Shown: positions 6,944 through 13,603, numbered from the stretch's first letter. The stretch is 15,489 bases of DNA from Treponema sp. UBA4319 (GCA_002393865.1 DGUD01000118.1:1-15489); one strand, 5' to 3'. Notes: generated by a model not told the origin, from the letters alone. A program made the numbers and translations.

Positions 6944-6959
6944 TGTTTCATGTGAAACA
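6944..6959 (-). promoter_or_regulatory. parS-like site with CA centre, reversed (copy 4)
   Basis: TGTTTCATGTGAAACA on the plus strand is the reverse complement of copies 1-3 and lies 317 bp after copy 3. Only the two central bases show the orientation. Confidence 0.75.
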
Positions 6960-6962
6960 TTT

Positions 6963-6978
6963 TTTTTCATGTCAAACA
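6963..6978 (-). promoter_or_regulatory. Degenerate parS-like site beside copy 4
   Basis: TTTTTCATGTCAAACA matches copy 4 at 14 of 16 positions and starts 3 bp after it. It may be a decayed copy or a weak secondary ParB contact, or chance in a T-rich run. Confidence 0.3.
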
Positions 6979-7042
6979 AAAGCGAAAATATCTATAGCAG
7001 CAAACTATCTGTACAAAGAAGAGGCTCAACAGCATGTGATGC

Positions 7043-7072
7043 AAAAAAAATCGGACAGAAAACTGTCCGATT
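7043..7072 (-). terminator. Intrinsic terminator of the candidate small RNA
   Basis: On the minus strand AATCGGACAG (7063-7072) pairs perfectly with CTGTCCGATT (7049-7058) around a TTTT loop. The 3' arm runs into an unbroken T8 (7043-7050). On the plus strand there is no T-run after the stem, so it works in the minus direction only. It lies about 180 nt beyond gyrA's own terminator. Confidence 0.88.
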
Positions 7073-7155
7073 ACCTGATGGGTAAAATATGGTCATCAAT
7101 CGCACAACATTTATACATCCAGACTAAACGTTGTACAAGGTTCCCCCAACCTTTA
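7043..7155 (-). ncRNA. Candidate structured small RNA, family not recognised
   Basis: No ORF is needed to explain this minus-strand unit, which has promoter, body and terminator in the correct order. From a predicted start near 7155, hairpin 1 pairs AAGGTT (7148-7153) with AACCTT (7137-7142) around a GGGGG loop. Hairpin 2 follows at once: GTACAACGTTTA (7125-7136) with TAAATGTTGTGC (7102-7113), 12 bp with two wobble pairs, around an 11-nt loop (7114-7124) that contains GGATGT. Hairpin 3 pairs TGATG (7094-7098) with CATCA (7076-7080). The transcript ends at an intrinsic terminator. Nearly every base from 7049 to 7153 lies in a predicted helix or its loop. It is too short for tmRNA or RNase P and does not resemble 4.5S RNA. 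GGA in two loops or loop edges raises the possibility of CsrA binding, which is speculative. It could also be a gyrA-readthrough 3' fragment. Confidence 0.6.
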
Positions 7156-7161
7156 TACAGT

Positions 7162-7209
7162 ATTATATACCATATACATATTTTTGTCTATCTTTTTTTT
7201 GAAAAAAAA
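7162..7209 (-). promoter_or_regulatory. Strong promoter of the candidate small RNA with UP-like element
   Basis: On the minus strand the -35 box TAGACA (7185-7190) and the perfect -10 box TATAAT (7162-7167) are 17 bp apart. Directly upstream a T8-C-A8 tract (7193-7209) occupies about -38 to -54, where an RNA polymerase alpha-subunit UP element would sit. This combination is typical of highly expressed stable-RNA genes. Confidence 0.65.
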
Positions 7210-7240
7210 CTAATTATTTTCTCAAAACATGCCGACAAGA

Positions 7241-7287
7241 TGTATTAAAATAAGACTAATTATATATAATATATATAATTAGTCTTA
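7241..7287 (-). terminator. Intrinsic terminator of gyrA
   Basis: A perfect inverted repeat with 18-bp arms (7251-7268 and 7270-7287) and a single central base begins 4 nt after the gyrA stop. On the minus strand it is followed by TTTTAATACA. The stem is very AT-rich, which is atypical, but its length and position support the call. Confidence 0.7.
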
Positions 7288-7291
7288 TCCA

Positions 7292-9748
7292 TCATTTGGA
7301 ATTATCATCATCCTCGGAATCTATACGGTCTATTCCGACCACATAATCCGGGCTGGTGATATCGACAATCTTTATGCCGCTCGAAGATCTTCCCTGTACT
7401 GATATGGTATTCGCCATTACGCGTATGGAAGTTCCCTGGCTGGTAATGCACATAACGCTGTCTTCATCCTTCACCGTAAGGGCACCAATGATTTCGCCCT
7501 TATTGTCAACATTCCCGAAGACACGCTGCCCGCCGGTACCTCTTCCGTGCGCCGAGAACTCCTCGAAATTCACGCGTTTACCCACGCCTCTTTCGGTGAT
7601 GACAAGAATCTTGCCGTCATCCTCCACATGGATTGCGGCGCACAGCTCGTCGCCCTCAGAAAGCTTCATCCCGTTTACGCCGCGGCTTGAGCGTCCCATA
7701 GGGCGGACTTCCTCCTCGCTGATGCGGAGCGCCTGTCCCCGGCGGCTGACCAGAAGCAGCTCGTCCTTGCCGGAAGACAAGATGGAGCTCACGAGCTTGT
7801 CGCCTTCGTCAAGGCGCACCGCCTGCATGCCACGCGCCTTGGCGTTGCGGAATTCATTCGTCGCGGTCTTCTTGACGATGCCGTTCGCAGTCGCCATGAA
7901 CAGGAACTGCTCCTCACTGAATTCCTTGAGGCTCACGACGGTCGTTATCTCCTCGTTCGCGCTTACCAGAAGAAGACTCTTGATGTGGCTTCCGCGGCTG
8001 GTCTTGGATGCCTCAGGAATCTCATGCACCTTGATCCAGTAGGCTTTTCCTTCGTTGGTGATGAACATCAGGTAATCGTGGGTTGATGCCACGAACATCT
8101 GGTTTATGTAATCCTCTTCGACGAGCTTTGCTGAGATGGTTCCTTTGCCGCCCCGTCCCTGGCTGCGGTACTGGCTTACCGGAACGCGCTTGATGTAGCC
8201 GAGCTTGGAGATGAGGACGACCATGTCCTCTTCCTTTATCATGTCCTCGACATTGATTTCCTCGACTTCGCCGGCAACGATGTCGGTGCGGCGGTCATCG
8301 CCATATTTCTGGGCAAGCTCCGCCGTCTCGTCCTTTATGAGCACGTAGATTTTTTCGCTGTGGGCAAGCAGATCCTCAAGATGGGCAATGAGCGCCTTTA
8401 TCTCCTCCATCTCATTGCGGAGCTCGTCGATGCGCAGGTTGGTCAGGCGTCCAAGGCGCATGTCCACAATGGCCTGTGCCTGGGGGTCATCAAAGCCGAA
8501 TCGCTCCATAAGGCCGACTTTGGCCTCCGCCTCGTCACGGCTGGCTCGGATAATCTTTATGACCTCATCGATATTGTCAACGGCGGTAATCAGCGCCTCA
8601 AGGATATGCTCGCGCTTCTTTGCCTCGCGGAGCTCAAACTGGGTGCGCCGGGTTATGACCTCAAAGCGGTGATCCACAAAGCACTGGATAAGCTGCTTCA
8701 GGTTCAATATCTGCGGGCGTCCCTTCACGAGCGCTAGGTTTATGACGCCGAAGCTGGACTGGAGCGCCGTCTTTGCAAAGAGCTGGTTCACCACAATCTT
8801 GGTCATAGCCCCGCGCTTGAGCTCTATCACGATGCGCACGTCATCACCGGCGGAGCTGTCGTTCACGCGCTCTATTCCTTCGATGACTTTTTCGCGGGCA
8901 AGCTCGCCGATTCTCTTGCAGAGGTCATCGGTACGAATCATGTAGGGAACTTCGGTAAAGACGATGGATTCCTTGCCGTGCTTATCCACCTCGATGGTAA
9001 AGCGCCCGCGAACAATCAGTTTGCCGCGCCCCGTCTTATACGCGTCTTTTATTCCTTTTTTGCCAAAGATGATTCCGCCCGTCGGAAAATCCGGCCCTTT
9101 CACGTAATTGCACAGCTCGTCCACGCTGATTTCTGGATTCTGTATGTACGCGCCGATTGCATCGGAAATCTCGCGCAGGTTATGGGGCGGCATGTTCGTC
9201 GCCATACCGACCGCAATTCCGTTGGAGCCGTTGCAGAGGAGGAAGGGGAACTTGGCGGGAAGCACCACCGGCTCCTGACGGGTGTCGTCAAAGTTGGGGA
9301 GGAAGTCCACCGTTTCTTTCTTGATGTCGGCGACCATCTCCTCGGCGATGCTGGACATCTTGGCCTCGGTGTAGCGGTAGGCAGCGGCAGGGCTTCCGTC
9401 TATGCCGCCGAAGTTTCCCTGCTTCTGCACGGGCATATAGCGCATGGAGAAATGCTGTCCCAGGCGGACCATCGCGTCGTATACGGATGCGTCCCCGTGC
9501 GGATGGTAGCGGCCGAGCACGTCACCGACCACCGTGGCGCACTTGCGGGTCTTTCCGCTCATGTGCAGCCCCTCCTCGTTCATCGCGTAGAGGATGCGGC
9601 GGTGGACGGGCTTTAAGCCGTCGCGCACATCGGGGAGCGCACGGGCCACGATGACGGACATGGAATAGTCGATGTACGCCTTCTTCATCTCTGATTCGAT
9701 GGCGACCGGTATGAGCGTCCCACCCTCAGGAGTCTTTATTTCTTCCAT
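7292..9748 (-). CDS. gyrA: DNA gyrase subunit A
   Basis: GyrA cuts and rejoins DNA in the A2B2 gyrase, which adds negative supercoils ahead of replication forks. The 818 residues begin MEEIKTPEGG. The catalytic tyrosine is Y126 in AAAYRYTE (121-128). The quinolone-resistance region reads HPHGDASVYD (82-91), with Ala87 where E. coli has Ser83. The winged-helix and tower domains reach to about 490. The C-terminal DNA-wrapping pinwheel carries the GyrA box QGRGGKG (530-536), showing this is gyrase rather than ParC. The protein ends in an acidic tail with SEDDD. The ATG has AAAGGA six bases upstream. gyrB lies 68 nt upstream on the same strand, so the two are likely cotranscribed as gyrB-gyrA, ending at the hairpin just after the stop. 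Length and motifs are normal. Identity is firm. Confidence 0.98.
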   Translation of the reverse strand: MEEIKTPEGGTLIPVAIESEMKKAYIDYSMSVIVARALPDVRDGLKPVHRRILYAMNEEGLHMSGKTRKCATVVGDVLGRYHPHGDASVYDAMVRLGQHFSMRYMPVQKQGNFGGIDGSPAAAYRYTEAKMSSIAEEMVADIKKETVDFLPNFDDTRQEPVVLPAKFPFLLCNGSNGIAVGMATNMPPHNLREISDAIGAYIQNPEISVDELCNYVKGPDFPTGGIIFGKKGIKDAYKTGRGKLIVRGRFTIEVDKHGKESIVFTEVPYMIRTDDLCKRIGELAREKVIEGIERVNDSSAGDDVRIVIELKRGAMTKIVVNQLFAKTALQSSFGVINLALVKGRPQILNLKQLIQCFVDHRFEVITRRTQFELREAKKREHILEALITAVDNIDEVIKIIRASRDEAEAKVGLMERFGFDDPQAQAIVDMRLGRLTNLRIDELRNEMEEIKALIAHLEDLLAHSEKIYVLIKDETAELAQKYGDDRRTDIVAGEVEEINVEDMIKEEDMVVLISKLGYIKRVPVSQYRSQGRGGKGTISAKLVEEDYINQMFVASTHDYLMFITNEGKAYWIKVHEIPEASKTSRGSHIKSLLLVSANEEITTVVSLKEFSEEQFLFMATANGIVKKTATNEFRNAKARGMQAVRLDEGDKLVSSILSSGKDELLLVSRRGQALRISEEEVRPMGRSSRGVNGMKLSEGDELCAAIHVEDDGKILVITERGVGKRVNFEEFSAHGRGTGGQRVFGNVDNKGEIIGALTVKDEDSVMCITSQGTSIRVMANTISVQGRSSSGIKIVDITSPDYVVGIDRIDSEDDDNSK

Positions 9749-9816
9749 AGTTTTTCCTTTTTATCACGGGGCAACCGCAAAAGACCTCGTCGTTTCTCCC
9801 AGTTGCCAATCAGCTT

Positions 9817-11784
9817 CTACACATCCAGCGTCGCGTAGGCGGCGTTTTCCTCGATGAACTTGCGGCGCGGCTCGACTTCCTCTCCCATGAGGATATTGAA
9901 GATTTTGTCGGCTTCGGCGGCATCGGTCAGGTGCACCTGCTTCATCTTGCGGTTGGCGGGGCTCATCGTGGTCTCCTTGAGCTCCTGCCATTCCATCTCG
10001 CCCAAGCCTTTGTAGCGCTGCACGTCCAGCTTTATGTCGCCGGGGAATTCCTGGTGCAGCCGGGCAATCACCTGGTCGCGCTCTTCGTCGGTGAAGGTAA
10101 AGTAGTCCTTCTTCTTGTAGCTTACGCGGTAGAGCGGCGGCATGGCGATGTACACGTAGCCGTGCTCGATGAGCTGCGGCATGTAGCGGAAGAAGAACGT
10201 GAGGAGCAGCGTGCTGATATGGCTCCCGTCGACGTCGGCATCCGCCATGATGATGATTTTGTGGTAGCGGAGCTTTTCTATATCGAAGTCCTTGCCTATG
10301 CCCGTGCCGAGCGAGGCGATGACCGGCTGCAGCTTGTCGTTGTTGATGACTTTGTCCGCATGGGATTTCTCTACGTTGAGCATCTTTCCCCAGAGCGGGA
10401 GTATGGCCTGAATCTTGGGGTCGCGCCCTTGCTTGGCAGAACCTCCTGCAGAGTCGCCCTCTACTATGTACACCTCACATTCCTCAGGGTGCTTTGACGT
10501 GCAGTCGGCAAGTTTACCCGGAAGGCCGAAGCTGTCAAGCCCGGACTTGCGGCGGCTCGCCTCCTTTGCCTTGCGTGCGGCAATGCGTGCCATGGCCTCG
10601 CTGACGGCCTTCTCCAGAATCTGGTCTACCAGCTGGGGATTCTGCTCGCACCAGAGGCGGAGCTTATCCTTTACGAGCGTATCCACATACGTCCGAACCT
10701 CGCTGTTTCCGAGCTTGGTCTTTGTCTGCCCCTCGAACTGCGGCTCCGGAACCTTTACCGAAAGCACAGCCGTAAGCCCCGCGCGCACGTCCTCTCCGGT
10801 AAGCTTCTCGGAGACCTTCGCATCCTTTCCGCTGAGCTTCTTGCGCATCTTCTCGCGAACGGAAGTCTCGTCGGACTCCAATGCGCGGTTCAGGACGACG
10901 GTGAGCGCAATCTTGAAGCCGTCGAGGTGGGTTCCCCCTTCGTGAGTGTTTATGTCGTTCACATAGGAATGGATGTTCTCCGTATAGCTTGAGGCGCAGT
11001 ACTGCATCGCAAGCTCTATGACGACGCCGTTCGTCTCGCCGCTGATGTACAGGGGCTCTTCCGGGACGACTTTTTTGCCTTCGTTCAGGACGGACACATA
11101 ATGCTTTATGCCGCCCTCAAATTTGTAGACGACCTCTTTCGGCGTCTCAAGGCGCTCGTCGCGGAATACGATGGTGATACCGGGGTTCAGGAAGGCAAGC
11201 TCCCTGAGGCGGGCTGCAAGAACGTCAAAATTATAGGTGGTCGTCTCGGTGAAGATGCTCGCGTCGGCCTTCCAGCGGATGGTGGTCCCATGCCGCCCGG
11301 TGTCGCCGACACACTCTACTTTTGTACGGGGTTTTCCTACCGCATATTTCTGCTCGTACTTTTTGCCCTCACGGTATACAAACGCCTCCATCCACACGGA
11401 GAGCGCGTTCACGCAGGAGACGCCTACGCCGTGCAGACCTCCTGATACCTTGTAGTTGGACTTGTCGAATTTGCCGCCGGCATGAAGGCGTGTCAGCACC
11501 AGCTCCAGTGCGGACACATGCTCAGTGGGGTGCATATCCACAGGAATTCCGCGTCCGTCATCCTCCACGCGGCATATGTCGTCTTTTTCCAGCGCTACCG
11601 TAATGGTATGGCAGAATCCCGCCATAGCCTCGTCAATGCTATTATCGACAACCTCATACACAAGGTGGTGCAATCCGTTAGGTCCGGTGGAACCTATATA
11701 CATACCCGGGCGCTTGCGCACGGCCTCAAGCCCTTTCAAGACCTGAATGCTGCTAGCTGAATACTGATCTGCATCGTCTGACAT
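9817..11784 (-). CDS. gyrB: DNA gyrase subunit B
   Basis: GyrB supplies ATP hydrolysis and part of the cleavage core of gyrase. The 655-residue protein has a GHKL ATPase domain with EVVDNSIDEA (44-53; E44 and N48 match the catalytic Glu and Mg-binding Asn), DDGRGIP (75-81) and GLHGVG (116-121). The transducer domain carries QTKTKLG (353-359). The TOPRIM domain has EGDSAGG (442-448) and DADVDGS (515-521). The tail domain contains QRYKGLGEM (589-597). Residue 465 is Trp in PLWGK, where E. coli has a Lys. The ATG has GGGGA six bases upstream. The gene is divergent from dnaA across 126 bp. No clear sigma-70 promoter was found for it there, though TATAGT (minus strand, in the AT-rich middle of the gap) is a possible -10. 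Identity is firm. Confidence 0.98.
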   Translation of the reverse strand: MSDDADQYSASSIQVLKGLEAVRKRPGMYIGSTGPNGLHHLVYEVVDNSIDEAMAGFCHTITVALEKDDICRVEDDGRGIPVDMHPTEHVSALELVLTRLHAGGKFDKSNYKVSGGLHGVGVSCVNALSVWMEAFVYREGKKYEQKYAVGKPRTKVECVGDTGRHGTTIRWKADASIFTETTTYNFDVLAARLRELAFLNPGITIVFRDERLETPKEVVYKFEGGIKHYVSVLNEGKKVVPEEPLYISGETNGVVIELAMQYCASSYTENIHSYVNDINTHEGGTHLDGFKIALTVVLNRALESDETSVREKMRKKLSGKDAKVSEKLTGEDVRAGLTAVLSVKVPEPQFEGQTKTKLGNSEVRTYVDTLVKDKLRLWCEQNPQLVDQILEKAVSEAMARIAARKAKEASRRKSGLDSFGLPGKLADCTSKHPEECEVYIVEGDSAGGSAKQGRDPKIQAILPLWGKMLNVEKSHADKVINNDKLQPVIASLGTGIGKDFDIEKLRYHKIIIMADADVDGSHISTLLLTFFFRYMPQLIEHGYVYIAMPPLYRVSYKKKDYFTFTDEERDQVIARLHQEFPGDIKLDVQRYKGLGEMEWQELKETTMSPANRKMKQVHLTDAAEADKIFNILMGEEVEPRRKFIEENAAYATLDV

Positions 11785-11872
11785 CTGAAATCCCCAAGAA
11801 AAAACTCAATTTTAAAATTAGAGCGAATTTTCCCACTATATAGAATGCTTGTGGAATTTAAGTATACCCTTA

Positions 11873-11902
11873 TTGAAAAAAAAAGTAAAGGCAAGCTATA
11901 AT
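11873..11902 (+). promoter_or_regulatory. Promoter of dnaA, predicted near-leaderless
   Basis: The -35 box TTGAAA (11873-11878) and the perfect -10 box TATAAT (11897-11902) are separated by 18 bp. The predicted start is about 11909, only two bases before the dnaA ATG, and no Shine-Dalgarno is present. The rest of the 126-bp gap to gyrB is AT-rich. It shows no DnaA box closer than two mismatches to the consensus. Confidence 0.6.
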
Positions 11903-11910
11903 ATGCAGCT

Positions 11911-13350
11911 ATGAGCGAACAGAATTACCGGGCATTCTGGGACGAAGCCCTTCACCAGATTCATGAGGAATACAAACAGAACGGTCAGGAGGACTATTTT
12001 AAAATTTGGTTTAAAATGGAATACGTGGAGGACACCCTGACGGAGATAACCGTATCCGTCCCCTCGGAATTCATGTGGGCACAGATGGTCTCCAAGAAAT
12101 TCGTCGATATCGTGCAGGACAAGATAGAGGAGCTCACCGGTCAGAAAATAAACTTAAATCATATAATAGCTGAAAAAAACACGTCAAAAAGCATATCCCT
12201 TCCCTCACAGGAAAGCAGCGCTCCTGCGGACAACGTCATACAGAAAGCAAAACAGATTCCCCCGGAGGAGCACGCCGTAAAGAAATCCGTGGAACGGAGC
12301 TCCTCTTCCAAGAAACATCCGTCCCTGAACGAAGACTATACATTTGACACATTCGTGCCGGGAGAGAATTCCCAGTTCGCCTACAACGCGTGCATCGCGG
12401 CATCCGAGGAGCCGGGAAGAAAAATCAACCCGCTCCTCATATATGGAGGCGTCGGTCTGGGAAAGACGCACCTTATGGAATCCATCGGCAACGCAATCTA
12501 CAAAGAGAAAGGCGACTCGGTAAAGATATGCTACGTGACGGCAGAGAATTTCACAAACGAATTCACCTTCTCCATAAAAGATAAGACAACCGAAAAATTT
12601 AAATCAAAATACAGGAATCTTGATGTCCTGCTGCTCGATGACATCCACTTCCTTCAGGACAAAGAGGCGACGCAGGAGGAGCTTTTCCACACCTTTGAGG
12701 CGCTCTACAACGCAAAGAAGCAGATGGTGTTCACGTGCGACCGTCCCATCACCGAGCTCAAGGGCATTGAGGACCGGCTGAGCACACGGTTCAGGCGCGG
12801 CATGTGCATAGACCTTACCCCCCCGAACTACGAGACCCGCCGGGCAATCCTTCAGAAGAAGCTCTCGCTGCTCGGCAAACCCATACCCTCAGATGTCGTC
12901 GACTACATAGCAAAGAACGTGCAGACCAACGTCCGTGACCTTGAGTCCTGCCTGAACAAGATGATAGGCTATGCGGAGCTCCTGCAGAAGCCGCTTACCA
13001 TAGAAATCGCGCAGAAAGAGCTTCGGGACACTTTCAGCCAGCCGTCAAGCGGCTCAATTGGCATAGAGACCATACAGAAGGTCGTCGCCGACCACTGGAA
13101 TATCTCTCTGAGCGACATAAAATCAAAGAAGCGCAACAAGAAATTCGTCATTCCCCGGCAGATTGCCATCTACATCGCCCGCCTGTTGACGGAATACTCT
13201 TTTCCTGAGCTCGGCAATGAATTCGGGGGGCGCGACCACACCACCGCGATGCACAGCTACGAGAAAGTTGAAGAGCAGCTTAAAACGGATTCATCGCTGG
13301 ACACCACCATCCAGATGCTCATACGCGAGATAAAAGATTACAAAAAATAA
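11911..13350 (+). CDS. dnaA: Chromosomal replication initiator DnaA
   Basis: DnaA binds origin boxes as an ATP-dependent filament, opens DNA and loads the helicase. The 479 residues show all four domains: interaction domain I (about 1-90), a low-complexity Ser/Lys-rich linker (about 91-140), AAA+ domain III (about 140-370) and DNA-binding domain IV (about 380-479). Visible motifs are Walker A GGVGLGKTH (179-187), Walker B LLLDDIHFLQ (240-249), the arginine-finger region RLSTRFRRG (289-297) and the DnaA signature GGRDHTTAMHSYEKV (439-453). The basic loop SKKRNKK precedes the recognition helix. The ATG at 11911 is chosen because domain I begins directly after it; no in-frame start lies upstream in the gap. 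A promoter places the transcript start at about this codon, so translation may be leaderless. dnaN follows 267 bp downstream across a DnaA-trio-like stretch. Identity is firm. Confidence 0.98.
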   Translation: MSEQNYRAFWDEALHQIHEEYKQNGQEDYFKIWFKMEYVEDTLTEITVSVPSEFMWAQMVSKKFVDIVQDKIEELTGQKINLNHIIAEKNTSKSISLPSQESSAPADNVIQKAKQIPPEEHAVKKSVERSSSSKKHPSLNEDYTFDTFVPGENSQFAYNACIAASEEPGRKINPLLIYGGVGLGKTHLMESIGNAIYKEKGDSVKICYVTAENFTNEFTFSIKDKTTEKFKSKYRNLDVLLLDDIHFLQDKEATQEELFHTFEALYNAKKQMVFTCDRPITELKGIEDRLSTRFRRGMCIDLTPPNYETRRAILQKKLSLLGKPIPSDVVDYIAKNVQTNVRDLESCLNKMIGYAELLQKPLTIEIAQKELRDTFSQPSSGSIGIETIQKVVADHWNISLSDIKSKKRNKKFVIPRQIAIYIARLLTEYSFPELGNEFGGRDHTTAMHSYEKVEEQLKTDSSLDTTIQMLIREIKDYKK

Positions 13351-13376
13351 AAAGTCTTTGCCAAAAAGGGCAAGAC
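13342..13376 (-). terminator. Minus-strand intrinsic terminator at the dnaA 3' end
   Basis: GTCTT(T)GCC (13354-13362, one bulged T) pairs with GGCAAGAC (13369-13376). Read on the minus strand, the stem is followed by a T-rich run complementary to 13342-13353. On the plus strand no T-tract follows. It would therefore stop antisense transcription entering dnaA rather than end dnaA itself. Weak bidirectional use is possible. Confidence 0.45.
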
Positions 13377-13400
13377 AACTTGTGTACAATATGATACAAT
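13372..13400 (+). promoter_or_regulatory. Possible dnaN promoter
   Basis: AAGACA (13372-13377, 4 of 6), a 17-bp spacer and TACAAT (13395-13400, 5 of 6) predict a start near 13407 and a leader of about 210 nt. That leader would cross the inverted repeat and the DnaA-trio-like stretch. The match is only moderate; dnaN may also be read through from dnaA. Confidence 0.35.
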
Positions 13401-13412
13401 ACCTGTGTACAA
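13381..13412. repeat. Direct repeat TGTGTACAA over the possible dnaN promoter
   Basis: TGTGTACAA occurs at 13381-13389 and 13404-13412, 23 bp apart. The first lies in the spacer and the second at the start site of the possible dnaN promoter. On the minus strand each reads TTGTACACA, one change from the relaxed DnaA box TTATNCACA. They may be DnaA boxes or an operator. Confidence 0.5.
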
Positions 13413-13439
13413 ATAGTGGACAAGTAAGTTTAAAGTGAA

Positions 13440-13483
13440 AAAGTGCAAATCCTGTGAATTCAAACATAACGCTTTTGCACTTT
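13440..13483. repeat. 10-bp perfect inverted repeat in the dnaA-dnaN gap
   Basis: AAAGTGCAAA (13440-13449) and TTTGCACTTT (13474-13483) are exact reverse complements with a 24-nt spacer. An overlapping TTTAAAGTG (ending at 13437) could pair with the same right arm, giving a competing structure. No T-tract suited to termination is evident. Confidence 0.6.
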
Positions 13484-13515
13484 AAAAACTGATGTGTTAA
13501 AAAGAATTACGTCAG

Positions 13516-13567
13516 TTTTCCAGAAATTCACCGGGCTTATTATTACTATTATTAAAATTTATAAATT
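13516..13567 (+). other. DnaA-trio-like unwinding element (candidate oriC core)
   Basis: The order matches the bacterial basal unwinding arrangement. It begins with a weak DnaA box TTTTCCAGA (13516-13524, 7 of 9), followed by a short GC-rich block CACCGGGC (13529-13536). Six consecutive YTA triplets come next (13537-13554: TTA, TTA, TTA, CTA, TTA, TTA). AT-rich DNA with the palindrome AATTTATAAATT (13556-13567) follows. TGTGGAAAC at 13585-13593 is a possible reverse box (GTTTCCACA). In known origins the triplets bind DnaA as single strand to start melting. The DnaA box is weak and 12 bp from the first triplet. Confidence 0.6.
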
Positions 13568-13603
13568 CAATAAATTCTAAGGGATGTGGAAACATCTCTT
13601 GTG

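Larger units (their letters stand above)
5984..7042. other. Gene-free origin-proximal region with parS-like and DnaA-box motifs
   Basis: Between the argA stop and the candidate small RNA no convincing protein or tRNA gene is visible on either strand. Short open frames (6360-6551 minus, 6858-7085 plus, 6919-7248 plus) show no recognisable domain and cross the parS-like sites or the small RNA. The left part (6100-6260) is strongly AT-rich and carries DnaA-box-like repeats. The middle and right parts are closer to average composition and contain little I can interpret beyond the spaced parS-like sites. It looks like a centromere-like and origin-like segment rather than a decayed gene, but decay cannot be excluded. 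Confidence 0.6.

Noticed and set aside
5984..7042. CRISPR array or tRNA genes in the gene-free stretch
   Set aside because: The repeated 16-mers are about 300 bp apart with dissimilar spacers, unlike CRISPR; no tRNA T-arm or cloverleaf was seen.
6919..7248. Plus-strand 109-residue open frame
   Set aside because: It crosses a parS-like site, the small-RNA terminator and promoter; no domain, no ribosome-binding site, and the ending is homopolymer-driven.
8978..9616. Plus-strand 212-residue open frame opposite gyrA
   Set aside because: It covers the conserved gyrase core on the other strand and is His/Val-rich like antisense shadow frames; no ribosome-binding site.
11785..11872. oriC in the gyrB-dnaA gap
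   Set aside because: It is AT-rich and divergent, but only 126 bp in all and without DnaA boxes or triplets of quality; the two other sites fit better.
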